From positions 1-17,015 of the forward strand of contig VBKD01000180.1 of NCBI GenBank assembly GCA_005888075.1: 17,015 nt of DNA. Reading direction: 5' to 3'. Within the stretch, counting starts at the first letter, position 1, and each line of letters opens with the position of its first letter. A program made the translations under genes and the position numbers. Positions 6,958 to 14,538 of the stretch are shown piece after piece. Origin of the DNA: Chloroflexota bacterium (GTDB taxonomy: Bacteria > Chloroflexota > Dormibacteria > Dormibacterales > Dormibacteraceae). The notes under the pieces are model-generated. The model was not told the origin of the DNA, did no database searches, and worked only from the letters and a program-made list of their open reading frames with translations.

Positions 6958-7969
6958 CTCTGCGCAGCTTGAGGTTTTCGTAGATCCCTTTCTGGATCGT
7001 GTTGCGCACATCGTCGGCGATGGCCATCACCAGGTGCTGGTCGTCGGCCGCCTCCGGCGGATGCCGCTCCACATGCACCGGTGGATGGAACTGGATCCTC
7101 CATTTGCTCGGCAGCGGGATCATGCCCAGCGGTCCGAGCCAAGGCCAGAACGGCGTAACGGGGAAGTAAGGCAGCCCGATGAGCCTGGCCACCGGGTTCA
7201 GGTCCGCCACCATCGGATAGATCTCTTCCGAACCCACCACGGAGACCGGGATGATCGGGGCGCCCGCGCGGATCGCGGTCGCGACGAAGCCTCCGCGGCC
7301 GAAACGGCGGAGCCGGTAGCGGTCCTTGAACTTCTTGCCCGTGCCCCTGACCCCTTCGGGGAAAACGAGCACCAGCTCATCACGCTCGAGCAGGCGGCGT
7401 GTGTCGTCGGGATGGCCGACTGTCTGGCCCGTCCGGCGCAGGAACCAGCTGAGCACCGGCATGCCCATGAACAGGCCGGCCACGAGCGCTCGCACGTGCC
7501 GGGGGTTCGGATGCTCGGCGAAGACCGACGTCTTGATCATGGTGCCGTCCCACGGGAGCACGCCGGCGTGGTTCGAGACCAGCAGCGCCCGACCCTCGGC
7601 GGGAACGTGGTGGACGCCAGTTGTCTCGACCCGCCAGTAGTCCCGGTACAGGGCCTTGAACAGCGGCAGGAAGGATTCCGTCCATTGGGGGTCGAAGCCG
7701 AAGTCATCGACTGCATAGTCCGGGCCACGGCGGGCGAGCTCCTGCTGCTTGTAGACGAACTGGACCACGTCCATCACACGGTTGAGGTCGATCACATCGT
7801 GGCCCGTCATTTGCTTCAGCCGGGTCGAAAGCTCGGCGATGCCCTGCATGGCGTAAAGCGGCGCCTTGCGGCGCAGGCGGCGGACCGGTGCTGGCAGCCG
7901 CATGGTCTGGCGGGGGCTCACGATCTTCGCTTCCCGACTCTGCCGCCTGCGCTCAGTGCGCTCGATCAC
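6944..7969 (-). CDS. PlsC/MGAT-like acyltransferase
   Basis: This enzyme of the lysophospholipid acyltransferase superfamily likely moves an acyl group to a glycerolipid or related alcohol at the membrane. The 341-residue protein has an N-terminal basic stretch and a helical part to about 110. The catalytic block VSNHAGVLPWDG follows, with His134 and Asp141 separated by six residues as in the MGAT-like branch rather than the classic four. FPEGVRGTGK at 203-212 binds the phosphate or acyl donor, and GAPIIPVSVVGSEE follows. IGLPYFPVTPFWPWLGPLG is a hydrophobic segment that may sit in the membrane. The GTG start at 7969 lies 7 nt after the epimerase stop. A start at the ATG of residue 23 is also possible. 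The epimerase/acyltransferase pairing recalls the mycobacterial Rv0501/Rv0502 neighbourhood, from memory. Confidence 0.88.
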   Translation of the reverse strand: MIERTERRRQSREAKIVSPRQTMRLPAPVRRLRRKAPLYAMQGIAELSTRLKQMTGHDVIDLNRVMDVVQFVYKQQELARRGPDYAVDDFGFDPQWTESFLPLFKALYRDYWRVETTGVHHVPAEGRALLVSNHAGVLPWDGTMIKTSVFAEHPNPRHVRALVAGLFMGMPVLSWFLRRTGQTVGHPDDTRRLLERDELVLVFPEGVRGTGKKFKDRYRLRRFGRGGFVATAIRAGAPIIPVSVVGSEEIYPMVADLNPVARLIGLPYFPVTPFWPWLGPLGMIPLPSKWRIQFHPPVHVERHPPEAADDQHLVMAIADDVRNTIQKGIYENLKLRRGVFL

Positions 7970-7976
7970 TTGGCAT

Positions 7977-9062
7977 TCATGGTGAGGTCGGGCCGCTCGT
8001 GGCCCGGGTGGGGGGACTCAAAGCACGACTGCCATTGCCGTGCTCACGGCGGCGCCGCTGCAGATAAACCTGGAGCTCGAACTCCTGCGGCGGCGAAGGC
8101 GACTCGAGAACCTCGACTTCCCTGCCCCGGGCCAGTGAGTCGATGACCGCGCGTGAGGTGAAGGCGGGCTTCCATCCGAAAGCCGCCTCGAGCCGCCCGC
8201 AGTCCGCGACCGATCCATACGCGAGGACGTCCGCGAGGTGAGCGGGGAGGTTGAGCCGGGCCACGCCGCGCAGCGCAAGCCGCGAAAGCCATCGCACGTA
8301 AGGAGGCATGATCGGAGCGGGACGCCCGCCCATGATCGCGATCGCCTGGCTCAAGAGGACGACGCCGTCGCCGGCGGCGTTGAACACGCCCGCCTGCCCA
8401 CCGATCACGGCGCGAACGATTGCCTCCGCGGCGTCATCCTCGTGCAGGAACTGGAGGCGCGGATCGAAACCTGCGAACGTGGGCACGACAGGCAGTGACA
8501 GGTAGGTGGCGAGGGTCGTGTCCTCGCTGAGCCGGAAGCCCAACCTCAGCACGGTCACGGCAGACAGCGGGTTGCGCAGGATGTGCTCGCCGACCAGCTG
8601 CTCCATCTCGAGCAGGTCGCGAGTCATCGACGAGGATGACGGCCTTTCTGTGCTGGCCATCTCCTCGGAGAAGAAGGATGGGTCGCCGGCGCCCGCGCCG
8701 TAGATCGCCTGGCTCGACTTGATGACGAGCCTGCGCACCGGGCTCGACGGGCCTGCGCACGCGACGAGCACATTCATCGTGCCGATGACATCTGTCTCGT
8801 GGATGGCTCTTTCGTTGTAGGGCGAGTCGACCATGACGGCGAGGTGCACGACGGTGTCGATGTGCAGCTGCCTGATGAGCTTGCCGATCGCGGCCTGCCG
8901 CGTGTCGGCGTGCACGAAGTCCATCTCCTCGAGTGCGCTGATCGGGTCCGCCACATCGCAGCCGATGAGGAAAGGCACCTGCGGTGCGAGACGGCGCGCG
9001 ACCTCCGCGCCGAGTGGATTGGATACGCCCGTGATCAGGACGCGGCTAGGTACCGGACTCAT
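7977..9062 (-). CDS. NAD-dependent epimerase/dehydratase family protein with a degenerate active site
   Basis: This extended short-chain dehydrogenase-like protein has 361 residues. RVLITGVSNPLGAEVARRL forms the Rossmann nucleotide-binding start, in which the middle Gly of TGxxGxxG is Asn. TVVHLAVMVDSPYNERA, VIGTMNVLVAC and VIKSSQAIYGAG follow as in sugar epimerases. At the place of the catalytic YxxxK the sequence reads SSMTRDLLEMEQLV, so Tyr is Met146 and Lys is Leu150. It may therefore bind NAD without normal epimerase chemistry, or use other residues. The C-terminal 40 residues are Arg/Pro/Ser-rich and probably disordered. The ATG at 9062 has GGTAGGTAG directly upstream. It lies 11 nt behind glutamate dehydrogenase and 7 nt before the acyltransferase. 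Confidence 0.85.
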   Translation of the reverse strand: MSPVPSRVLITGVSNPLGAEVARRLAPQVPFLIGCDVADPISALEEMDFVHADTRQAAIGKLIRQLHIDTVVHLAVMVDSPYNERAIHETDVIGTMNVLVACAGPSSPVRRLVIKSSQAIYGAGAGDPSFFSEEMASTERPSSSSMTRDLLEMEQLVGEHILRNPLSAVTVLRLGFRLSEDTTLATYLSLPVVPTFAGFDPRLQFLHEDDAAEAIVRAVIGGQAGVFNAAGDGVVLLSQAIAIMGGRPAPIMPPYVRWLSRLALRGVARLNLPAHLADVLAYGSVADCGRLEAAFGWKPAFTSRAVIDSLARGREVEVLESPSPPQEFELQVYLQRRRREHGNGSRALSPPTRATSGPTSP

Positions 9063-9073
9063 CTACCTACCGA

Positions 9074-10330
9074 TTATGGATAGATGCCTCGTACGGTCGT
9101 TGCGTTGGCCACCCGCTGCACGGCGAGGGCGTAAGCCGCAAGCCGCATATCGATGCGCTTGTTCACCGATGTGTGCAGGATCTCGTAGAACGCACGCGTG
9201 ATCACGTGGTGCAGCTTGGTGTTGATCTCCTCCTCTTCCCAGAAAAAGGCCTGGAGGTCCTGGACCCACTCGAAGTAGGACACGATCACGCCTCCGGCGT
9301 TGGCGATGATGTCCGGAATCACGAAGACGCCCCGGTCGTGAAGGATGGGATCGGCCTCCGGCGCGACCGCGGCGTTGGCGCCCTCCGTGATGAGGCGTGC
9401 CCTGATGCGGCCGGCATTCTCGCCGGTGATCTGGTCCTGCACCGCGGCGGGCACGAGCACCGTCACGGGCAGCTCGAGGAGCTCTTCGTTGCTGAGGTTT
9501 TCGGCTTTCTTGAAGCCGCTCACCCCACCGCGAACCTGCCGGTGTTCTTCGAGCGCCGCGAGGTCAAGGCCCTTGGCGTTGTAGACCGCGCCTCGGGAAT
9601 CGCTGACCGCAACGACTCTGAGGCCGGCTTCGGTGAGCAAACGCGCCGCGGACCTGCCCACCTGCCCGACTCCCTGGATCGCCACGGTCGGGGTTTCCTC
9701 CTCGACGTGCAGGTACTTGAGAGCTTCCAGGGTCAGGTAGGTGGCGCCACGTCCCGGAGCTTCGTTGCGGCCTTCTGAACCCCCGACGTCCACCGGCTTG
9801 CCGGTCACCGAGGCGGTCACCGAATGGCCGGAGTGCATCGAGACGGTGTCCATGATCCAAGCCATGATTTGAGGGTTGGTGCCCATATCGGGCGCGGGGA
9901 TGTCCTTTTCAGGGCCGATGAGGATCGAGATCTCCGTCGCGTAGCGGCGCGTCAGGTGCTCGAGCTCGCCGAGCGACAGCTTGCTCGGATCGCACGCGAC
10001 CGCGCCTTTGGCGCCTCCGTATGGAAGGCCGACGGCGGCGCACTTCCATGTCATCAGCATCGCCATCGCCTTGACCAGGTCGAGGTCGACGTTGGGGTGG
10101 TAGCGGATGCCGCCCTTCGCCGGCCCGCGGCTGATGTTGTGCTGGACGCGCCAGCCGGTGAAGACGTGGACCGAGCCGCCGTCCATCCGCACGGGGAAGT
10201 GGACAGTAAGCTCGCGTTTGACCTCGCGGAGGCCCGCCCGGGCATCGTCGGAGAGACCAATCACGTCGGCCGCGGCGTCGAAACGCCGCTGTGCGGTCTG
10301 GAACGCGGAAGTGCGGGTTTCGACCGCCAT
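9074..10330 (-). CDS. gdhA: Glutamate dehydrogenase (Glu/Leu/Phe/Val family)
   Basis: The enzyme interconverts glutamate and 2-oxoglutarate plus ammonia with NAD(P) in the cytoplasm. It has 418 residues, the normal length of hexameric bacterial enzymes of the RocG/GudB type. The substrate domain has HFPVRMDGGSVHVFTGWRVQHN, PAKGGIRYHP (Lys72), MTWKCAAVGLPYGGAKGAV (Lys96 and the catalytic Lys108) and DIPAPDMGT (Asp148). The nucleotide domain begins with VAIQGVGQVGRSAARLL. The C-terminus has ANAGGVIVSYFEWVQD, a strong mark of glutamate rather than leucine dehydrogenase. Coenzyme preference cannot be read off safely. The ATG at 10330 is preceded by GGAAG with a 7-nt spacer. It is the first gene of a minus-strand operon with lipid- and sugar-type genes. 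Confidence 0.93.
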   Translation of the reverse strand: MAVETRTSAFQTAQRRFDAAADVIGLSDDARAGLREVKRELTVHFPVRMDGGSVHVFTGWRVQHNISRGPAKGGIRYHPNVDLDLVKAMAMLMTWKCAAVGLPYGGAKGAVACDPSKLSLGELEHLTRRYATEISILIGPEKDIPAPDMGTNPQIMAWIMDTVSMHSGHSVTASVTGKPVDVGGSEGRNEAPGRGATYLTLEALKYLHVEEETPTVAIQGVGQVGRSAARLLTEAGLRVVAVSDSRGAVYNAKGLDLAALEEHRQVRGGVSGFKKAENLSNEELLELPVTVLVPAAVQDQITGENAGRIRARLITEGANAAVAPEADPILHDRGVFVIPDIIANAGGVIVSYFEWVQDLQAFFWEEEEINTKLHHVITRAFYEILHTSVNKRIDMRLAAYALAVQRVANATTVRGIYP

Positions 10331-10337
10331 TTCGGGA

Positions 10338-10349
10338 CTTCCGATAGTA
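10338..10349 (-). promoter_or_regulatory. -10-like box and ribosome site of the glutamate dehydrogenase operon
   Basis: On the minus strand TACTAT (10349-10344) is followed by C and then GGAAG (10342-10338), 7 nt before the ATG. GGAAG is a convincing ribosome site. TACTAT matches the -10 consensus at four of six bases, but I see no good -35. If it is real the leader would be very short and overlap the ribosome site, so the true promoter may lie upstream. Confidence 0.35.
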
Positions 10350-10391
10350 CTCCTGGACGCACCAAACGTTGTGCCCTTGGTTCTCTTGTTC

Positions 10392-10399
10392 GAGGAGAA
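10392..10399 (+). promoter_or_regulatory. Ribosome binding site that decides the first DUF881 start
   Basis: GAGGAGAA lies 9 nt before the ATG at 10409. The open frame continues far upstream through the glutamate dehydrogenase gene, so this site is what fixes the true start. Confidence 0.7.
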
Positions 10400-10408
10400 T
10401 TCGCAGCT

Positions 10409-11131
10409 ATGTCCCGCGAACGTTCGGCCAGCCTTGCATTGGTCGCCGTGGTTGCGCTGGCCACCGGCTTCGTGCTCGCCGGACAGGTCAAAACACAGCT
10501 GCTCACGCCCTCAAATCAGGTCGCCCGCTACTCGGCGTTGATCCGCAGCGTTCAAGAGCTTGAGTCGACCAACGCCGGCTCGCGCCGGCACATCGCCGAC
10601 CTTCGATCTCAGATCGACGCCCTCGAATCGGAGGCTGCACAGCGATCCGCCGCGACGCAGGCGCTCAGGAACAACGTGGCAGACCTGCGGGCGCACGCGG
10701 GGCTGACGGCGATGCGCGGTCCCGGTGTGCAGGTGCGCCTGGCCAACGGAGTCCCAGGTCCTGACACCGGAGGCCAGACCCGCTATCTCGTCGACTTTCA
10801 GGACGTCCAGGACGTCGTCAATCTGCTGTACGCGCAAGGAGCGGAGGGTGTCGCTGTCAACGGCCGCCGCATCACTCCGCTGACCGCATATTCAGGCTCA
10901 TCGGGCCAGGTCGTCATCGACCAGGGAACGCCCTTTTCGTCGCCCATCACCATCGCCGCCGTCGGCGATCGCAACCGCATGGAGACGGCGCTGAACGATC
11001 CCTCGGTCTTGCCTGACGTCCGCGCCCGCGAGGTCCTGTTCCAGCTCCGGCTGACGTTCACCGGCAGCCCCGATGTCGCGCTCCCGGCCTACGACTCCAG
11101 CTTGCAGATCCCCCACGTCAGTGCGACCTGA
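10409..11131 (+). CDS. DUF881 family membrane-anchored protein (first of a tandem pair)
   Basis: The 240-residue protein has an N-terminal transmembrane anchor at about 8-25 (LALVAVVALATGFVLAGQV). A helical, probably coiled-coil stretch follows at about 38-97, and the DUF881 domain starts near residue 100. DUF881 marks are RGPGVQVRLANG, VVNLLYAQGAEGVAVNGRRI and ITIAAVGDRNRMETAL. The domain is expected outside the cytoplasmic membrane. Related proteins (YlxW/YlxX-like) lie near cell division and cell envelope genes in Bacillota and Actinomycetota, but no biochemical role is established to my knowledge. The small basic DUF1290 protein that often accompanies them is absent here. The ATG at 10409 follows GAGGAGAA. 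The start of the next DUF881 gene overlaps its end. Confidence 0.87.
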   Translation: MSRERSASLALVAVVALATGFVLAGQVKTQLLTPSNQVARYSALIRSVQELESTNAGSRRHIADLRSQIDALESEAAQRSAATQALRNNVADLRAHAGLTAMRGPGVQVRLANGVPGPDTGGQTRYLVDFQDVQDVVNLLYAQGAEGVAVNGRRITPLTAYSGSSGQVVIDQGTPFSSPITIAAVGDRNRMETALNDPSVLPDVRAREVLFQLRLTFTGSPDVALPAYDSSLQIPHVSAT

Positions 11132-11816
11132 CAGCCCCACGGCGAGGAGGCGCCGCGGCACGCGCCTGCGCGGTCTGAGCGTGTGGCTCATCGCGCTTCT
11201 CGTTGCGCTCGTCGCAACTGTCCAGATCCGCAGCCAGGCGGAGGTGGAGCGCAGCCTGGTCGGCATCGACTCCACGTCGCTTGCATTCCTGATCGATGAC
11301 CTGCATCGCGCGAATGACGCGCTGGACGCAGAGAGCTCGGACCTGACCCGGCGCCGTGACACCCTTGAGTCCGGTGGCGCCGGCGCCGCCGACCAGGTGC
11401 TGGCCGACGAAGCCGGCCGGCTGCGCGCCGTCGAAGGCCTTGTGCCCGTGCACGGTCCTGGCATCGTCATGGTGATCGACGCGAACGGATTGAACGCGCT
11501 GGACCTTCAGGACGCTTTGAACAACCTCTGGGCCGGCGGCGGTGAGGCCATTGACGTCAACAACAGGCGCATCGTCACAGGCGTATCAGTCGGGCAAATG
11601 AGCAACGGGGTGTCGGTCGACGGCGTGCTCGTCGTGCCTCCATGGACCATCACCGTCATCGGAGACGCCAACCGCCTCGGGTTGGTGGCGGACCTGATGA
11701 GCAAGCAGCTCCGCGCCGACCGGCGCGTGCGTCAGGCGAGCTATCGGGTCGAAGCCGATGTGGTGATCCGGTCGGTGGTCAGCCAGAAACCTTTCGTTTA
11801 CGCGGTCGGGTTCTAG
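11121..11816 (+). CDS. DUF881 family membrane-anchored protein (second of a tandem pair)
   Basis: The product has 231 residues: a short Arg-rich cytoplasmic start, a transmembrane helix at about 19-36 (LSVWLIALLVALVATVQI), a helical linker to about 100, and a DUF881 domain. The domain shows HGPGIVMVIDANG, DALNNLWAGGGEAIDVNNRRI and WTITVIGDANRLGLVADL. It differs clearly from its upstream neighbour, so the pair is an old duplication, or two families that act together, rather than a recent copy. The GTG at 11121 overlaps the preceding stop by 11 nt and has no ribosome site, so translation is likely coupled. Its 3' end overlaps the convergent PhaR-like gene by 38 bp. Confidence 0.85.
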   Translation: MRPDSPTARRRRGTRLRGLSVWLIALLVALVATVQIRSQAEVERSLVGIDSTSLAFLIDDLHRANDALDAESSDLTRRRDTLESGGAGAADQVLADEAGRLRAVEGLVPVHGPGIVMVIDANGLNALDLQDALNNLWAGGGEAIDVNNRRIVTGVSVGQMSNGVSVDGVLVVPPWTITVIGDANRLGLVADLMSKQLRADRRVRQASYRVEADVVIRSVVSQKPFVYAVGF

Positions 11817-12291
11817 AGCCCTCGGCGATGCCGTTACGTTTCAGCTGCGCCGAGATCCGATCCAGCCGTTCGTTGATGCGGTCGATATCACGGCGCGTCG
11901 GGATGCGCAGCCGGCGCAACGCGCGCTCGAGGGTCTCATCGGCCAAACCCTCGAGGTCGCCACGACGCCGCTCCACTTCATGACGTAGGTCGGTTGGAAC
12001 GCTGAGCGTCTTGCGCACGTAATCGAGCAGTGCCTGTCCTCGATCGTGCAGCACTTCGCCGCCGGCGTCAATCAGTCGTGCTGGTCCTCTCTTCTCTTCA
12101 GAAAGGACGATCTGCGAAAGCGTGACCTGTGTCAGATCGTTCCCGTTGTCGCGATCGACGACCCTGATGTCGTGCCCGTCGCGCACAAGCTGCGCGATAC
12201 CGTCCAGCGTGATGTACCGGCTGGTGCGCGTGTCGTAGAGCTTGCGGTTTGCGTACTTCTTGATAAGGTGTCGTTCGGGGGCAGTTGGCAA
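11779..12291 (-). CDS. Polyhydroxyalkanoate synthesis regulator PhaR-like protein
   Basis: The 170-residue protein opens with the PHB/PHA accumulation regulator DNA-binding domain. HLIKKYANRKLYDTRTSRYI at 8-27 is followed by TLDGIAQLVRDGHDIRVVD and LTQVTLSQIVLSEE. In the PhaR family this domain binds DNA upstream of phasin genes and also binds PHA granules, acting as a repressor that senses free polymer. The rest, about 75-155, is helical and rich in Arg, Glu and Leu, ending in a basic tail RTRPRKRKVSG. The TTG at 12291 is the only in-frame start before the domain; no ribosome site is visible. It is divergent from a basic-tail protein across 99 bp. No phaC or other PHA gene lies in the window, so the role in PHA metabolism is inference from the domain. 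Confidence 0.83.
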   Translation of the reverse strand: MPTAPERHLIKKYANRKLYDTRTSRYITLDGIAQLVRDGHDIRVVDRDNGNDLTQVTLSQIVLSEEKRGPARLIDAGGEVLHDRGQALLDYVRKTLSVPTDLRHEVERRRGDLEGLADETLERALRRLRIPTRRDIDRINERLDRISAQLKRNGIAEGSRTRPRKRKVSG

Positions 12292-12303
12292 GGGCGCGGG
12301 CCA

Positions 12304-12309
12304 ATTCTA
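12304..12309 (-). promoter_or_regulatory. -10-like box upstream of the PhaR-like gene
   Basis: TAGAAT on the minus strand matches the -10 consensus at five of six bases and lies 12 nt before the TTG at 12291. No -35 is visible. If used, the leader would be only about six bases. Confidence 0.3.
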
Positions 12310-12378
12310 ACGCGGTGCGTTATGAGGCCCGCCGCATTGTTGACGCAAAAGTGGTAGGTCGGCAGCAACTGGATTCAT

Positions 12379-12383
12379 GGAGG
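12379..12383 (+). promoter_or_regulatory. Ribosome binding site of the basic-tail protein
   Basis: GGAGG sits 7 nt before the ATG at 12391 and fixes the start. It is one of the clearest ribosome sites of the window, which suggests strong translation. Confidence 0.7.
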
Positions 12384-12390
12384 TTTATGC

Positions 12391-12975
12391 ATGGCGAAAC
12401 GAAAGCGGACGTCAAGGCGTTCCGGCCTGGTCGGGCGGGCGGTGACCGCCGGCCGGAGGGCTTTGCGGGAAGCGGAGAGTCGGGTCCCGGCGGACCTGCG
12501 CAGGGAGGTCGAGCGCAGGGTGCGCGACGCAAACAAGACCGTGGCAGCCGCCATCAAGGAGGCCCAGGCTCAGGTCAAAAAGGCACGCTCACGTTCGGAC
12601 GTGAACAGCGTCCTCAAGCGGCTGGACGGCCTGACCAAGCAAGCCAGGCAGCTGGCCAAGGGTGCCCCGTCGCGCAAGCGGGCCACGACGCGTGCCGCCG
12701 GCGCGACACGGAAGGTCGCCGGCACCGCACGCCGGGCCGCAACACGAACCAAGCGCACCGCCGGCGCAGCCACGAAAAAGGTGGCGGCGCGGAAGCCCAG
12801 GACGCGGCGGGCGGCAGGCAGCACGACCGCGACTCGCAGGACCACCAGCTCGAGGACGACGACCCCGAGGCGGCGGGCCACATCTCGCCCCGCGGCCGTG
12901 ACCGTGACGACGCCCGCGGTCCAGGAAGCCCCGATGGGCACCGTGATGGAAACGCCGGCCGGCGGTGAGATGTAG
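12391..12975 (+). CDS. Basic-tail (histone H1-like) protein with helical N-terminus, possibly phasin-like
   Basis: The 194-residue protein has two parts. Residues 1-90 are a charged, helix-forming region with heptad-like spacing (RREVERRVRDANKTVAAAIK, then VLKRLDGLTKQARQLAK). Residues from about 92 to 168 are low in complexity and made almost only of Ala, Arg, Lys and Thr (AAGATRKVAGTARRAATRTK, then AATKKVAARKPRTRRAAGS). The end is a short acidic/neutral tail. Such tails bind DNA in bacterial histone H1-like proteins, in the Hlp/HU tail of mycobacteria and in the PHA granule protein PhaF. Placed divergently next to a PhaR-type regulator, a PhaF-like, nucleoid-binding phasin is the best guess. 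A plain nucleoid protein is the alternative. The N-terminus is too short and variable for me to identify a phasin domain with confidence. Confidence 0.75.
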   Translation: MAKRKRTSRRSGLVGRAVTAGRRALREAESRVPADLRREVERRVRDANKTVAAAIKEAQAQVKKARSRSDVNSVLKRLDGLTKQARQLAKGAPSRKRATTRAAGATRKVAGTARRAATRTKRTAGAATKKVAARKPRTRRAAGSTTATRRTTSSRTTTPRRRATSRPAAVTVTTPAVQEAPMGTVMETPAGGEM

Positions 12976-12985
12976 CGACGACCTC

Positions 12986-13007
12986 TTTCGGCTAAAGCCG
13001 GCCGAAA
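12986..13007. terminator. Weak hairpin between convergent genes
   Basis: TTTCGGC (12986-12992) and its complement GCCGAAA (13001-13007) can form a 7-bp stem with an 8-nt loop across the end of the amidohydrolase gene, just after the basic-tail gene. It could end transcripts from both sides. No T-run follows in either direction. Confidence 0.3.
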
Positions 13008-14521
13008 ACGCCAGCTCCGCCCAGGAGTACTGCTCTCGGGCGGAGCTCCTCCCAACGCACATCCCGAGCCTCCAGCGGATCGCCTGCGTAGACCTGCAGG
13101 TCAGCGAGCATCCCTGGTTCGAGGGTGCCCTTCACTGTTTCCTCGAAGCTCGCGTATGCCCCGGCCGATGTGTACGCGCGCAGGGCGGCAAGCAGGCTGA
13201 TCCCGTTCACCTGGTCTTCGACCGCAACCCGGATCCCGGGCCACGGATTGGGGTCTGGCGTGACGGGCAGGTCGGAGCTGAAGGCGACCGGAACCCCAGC
13301 CTTCATCAGCGGAGCGTGGGGCGCCAGGTGCGCGCGGTCGCGGACGGGGAAGAAGATGGCCGACGCGACACGGCTGAAGCGCGCGGCGCCGGGCTGCATC
13401 ACAGCGACCATGCCGAGCTTGGCGAGCCTCGCCTGCAGATCTGGTGGGCAGATGGTGCAGTGCTCGACACGATGCCTCATGTGCTTGGCGCGCGCTGCCT
13501 CGACCGCATCACACATGGCTTCGATGGCCGCGTCGCCGATGGCATGAGCCGCCACCTGCAGCCCCGCTTTGGTCGCTCTGGCCACCAGGTCCCGCAGCTC
13601 TTCCGGAGTCGTCCGCCACATGCCACCGCCGGATCGGACCGCCACCCTCTCGGCGCCACCATCCACGAAGACCTTCACCGGGCCGGCGCGAACCATCGAT
13701 CCACCGAAGCCCGCCCGGAGGCCGACGCATGAGGCCGCCTGCAGCAGCTCCCACGACAGAAACTCGTTGACCCTCATGACCAAGCGGCCGTCCTCGGCCA
13801 GCCGCTCATACGCCCGCAGGTCGTCCGCAAAGCCCCGATTGACCGCAGCGCCCACCGATGTGATGCCGCGCGAGACCAGCAGCTCCTGCGCCTTGAGCAC
13901 GCCCTCGGTCCGGCGCTCGAGGGTGGGCGACGGCTCGACATCGGCTACCAGCCGCATCGCTGCTTCGAGCAACAAGCCGTTGGGCGACCGATCGAGATCG
14001 CGGCCAATTCGGCCGCCACGCGGATTGGGCGTCTCGCCCGCGATGTTCGCCGCAGCCAGGGCGGCTGAGTTTGCGACCCGGGCGTGCCCCCCGCGCTCGT
14101 CGATGAAGCAGGGGCGGTCGCCCGTGACACGGTCGAGCTCGGTGCGGTGAGGCTGCCGCCGCTCGGTCAGCTCGTCGGTGCGGTAGCCCATACCGTGCTG
14201 CCACTCACCTGGCTTCAGGTTTTTCGAGTGTTCCTTCAGCCGGTCGAGGATGTCATCGATGCCACGCGCACCGCTCAGGTCGGCCGCAAACCGCGTCAGG
14301 CCGTAGTAGACGACATGTGCGTGCGCGTCATTGAAGCCGGGCAGCACCGCCGATCCCTCCAGGTCGACGACGCGCGTCTTCGGGCCCCTGAGGCCCATCA
14401 CCTCGCTTCCCCCGCAGGCGATGACCTTGCCACCCGCCACCGCGAGGTGGCTGTGCGGCTTCAGGCCGGTTTCGCCCAGCGTGCGGATGCGACCTCGAGC
14501 GAGGATCAGATCGGCGCTCAT
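12992..14521 (-). CDS. Amidohydrolase family protein, YtcJ type
   Basis: This metal-dependent hydrolase of the amidohydrolase superfamily has 509 residues. The small beta domain is followed by LPGFNDAHAHV with metal ligands His67 and His69. GPVKVFVDGG holds Lys283, AAHAIGDAAIEA His326, HRVEHCTICPP His354 and AFSSDLPVTPDPNPW Asp417, the order expected in the YtcJ-like branch. The domain closes with AYTSAGAYASFEE and EPGMLADLQVY, which are typical. The substrate is unknown; family members cut amides, imides or cyclic ureas, and annotation beyond this would be a guess. It is cytoplasmic. The frame stays open further upstream, but those codons overlap the divergent threonine aldolase, so the ATG at 14521 directly before SADLILARGRIRTL is chosen. 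Confidence 0.88.
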   Translation of the reverse strand: MSADLILARGRIRTLGETGLKPHSHLAVAGGKVIACGGSEVMGLRGPKTRVVDLEGSAVLPGFNDAHAHVVYYGLTRFAADLSGARGIDDILDRLKEHSKNLKPGEWQHGMGYRTDELTERRQPHRTELDRVTGDRPCFIDERGGHARVANSAALAAANIAGETPNPRGGRIGRDLDRSPNGLLLEAAMRLVADVEPSPTLERRTEGVLKAQELLVSRGITSVGAAVNRGFADDLRAYERLAEDGRLVMRVNEFLSWELLQAASCVGLRAGFGGSMVRAGPVKVFVDGGAERVAVRSGGGMWRTTPEELRDLVARATKAGLQVAAHAIGDAAIEAMCDAVEAARAKHMRHRVEHCTICPPDLQARLAKLGMVAVMQPGAARFSRVASAIFFPVRDRAHLAPHAPLMKAGVPVAFSSDLPVTPDPNPWPGIRVAVEDQVNGISLLAALRAYTSAGAYASFEETVKGTLEPGMLADLQVYAGDPLEARDVRWEELRPRAVLLGGAGVFGRL

Positions 14522-14529
14522 TGCCGCGG

Positions 14530-14538
14530 TTAGATTAA
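14530..14538. promoter_or_regulatory. Bidirectional -10-like island between amidohydrolase and threonine aldolase
   Basis: TTAGATTAA is an AT island within a 21-bp divergent gap. On the plus strand TAGATT (14531-14536) ends 6 nt before the GTG at 14543, as expected for a leaderless start. On the minus strand TAATCT lies 10 nt before the ATG at 14521. No -35 box or ribosome site is visible for either gene. Confidence 0.4.

Noticed and set aside
7034..8146. 370-codon open frame on the plus strand
   Set aside because: It is the opposite strand of the acyltransferase and the end of the epimerase gene; its His/Arg/Asp-rich protein matches nothing.
12340..12345. TTGACG as a -35 box for the basic-tail gene
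   Set aside because: No -10-like sequence is found at a spacing of 16-19 nt.
12570..13055. Minus-strand open frames over the basic-tail gene
   Set aside because: Their Ala/Val/Arg-rich repeats are the reverse reading of the low-complexity tail; the plus strand has the clear ribosome site.
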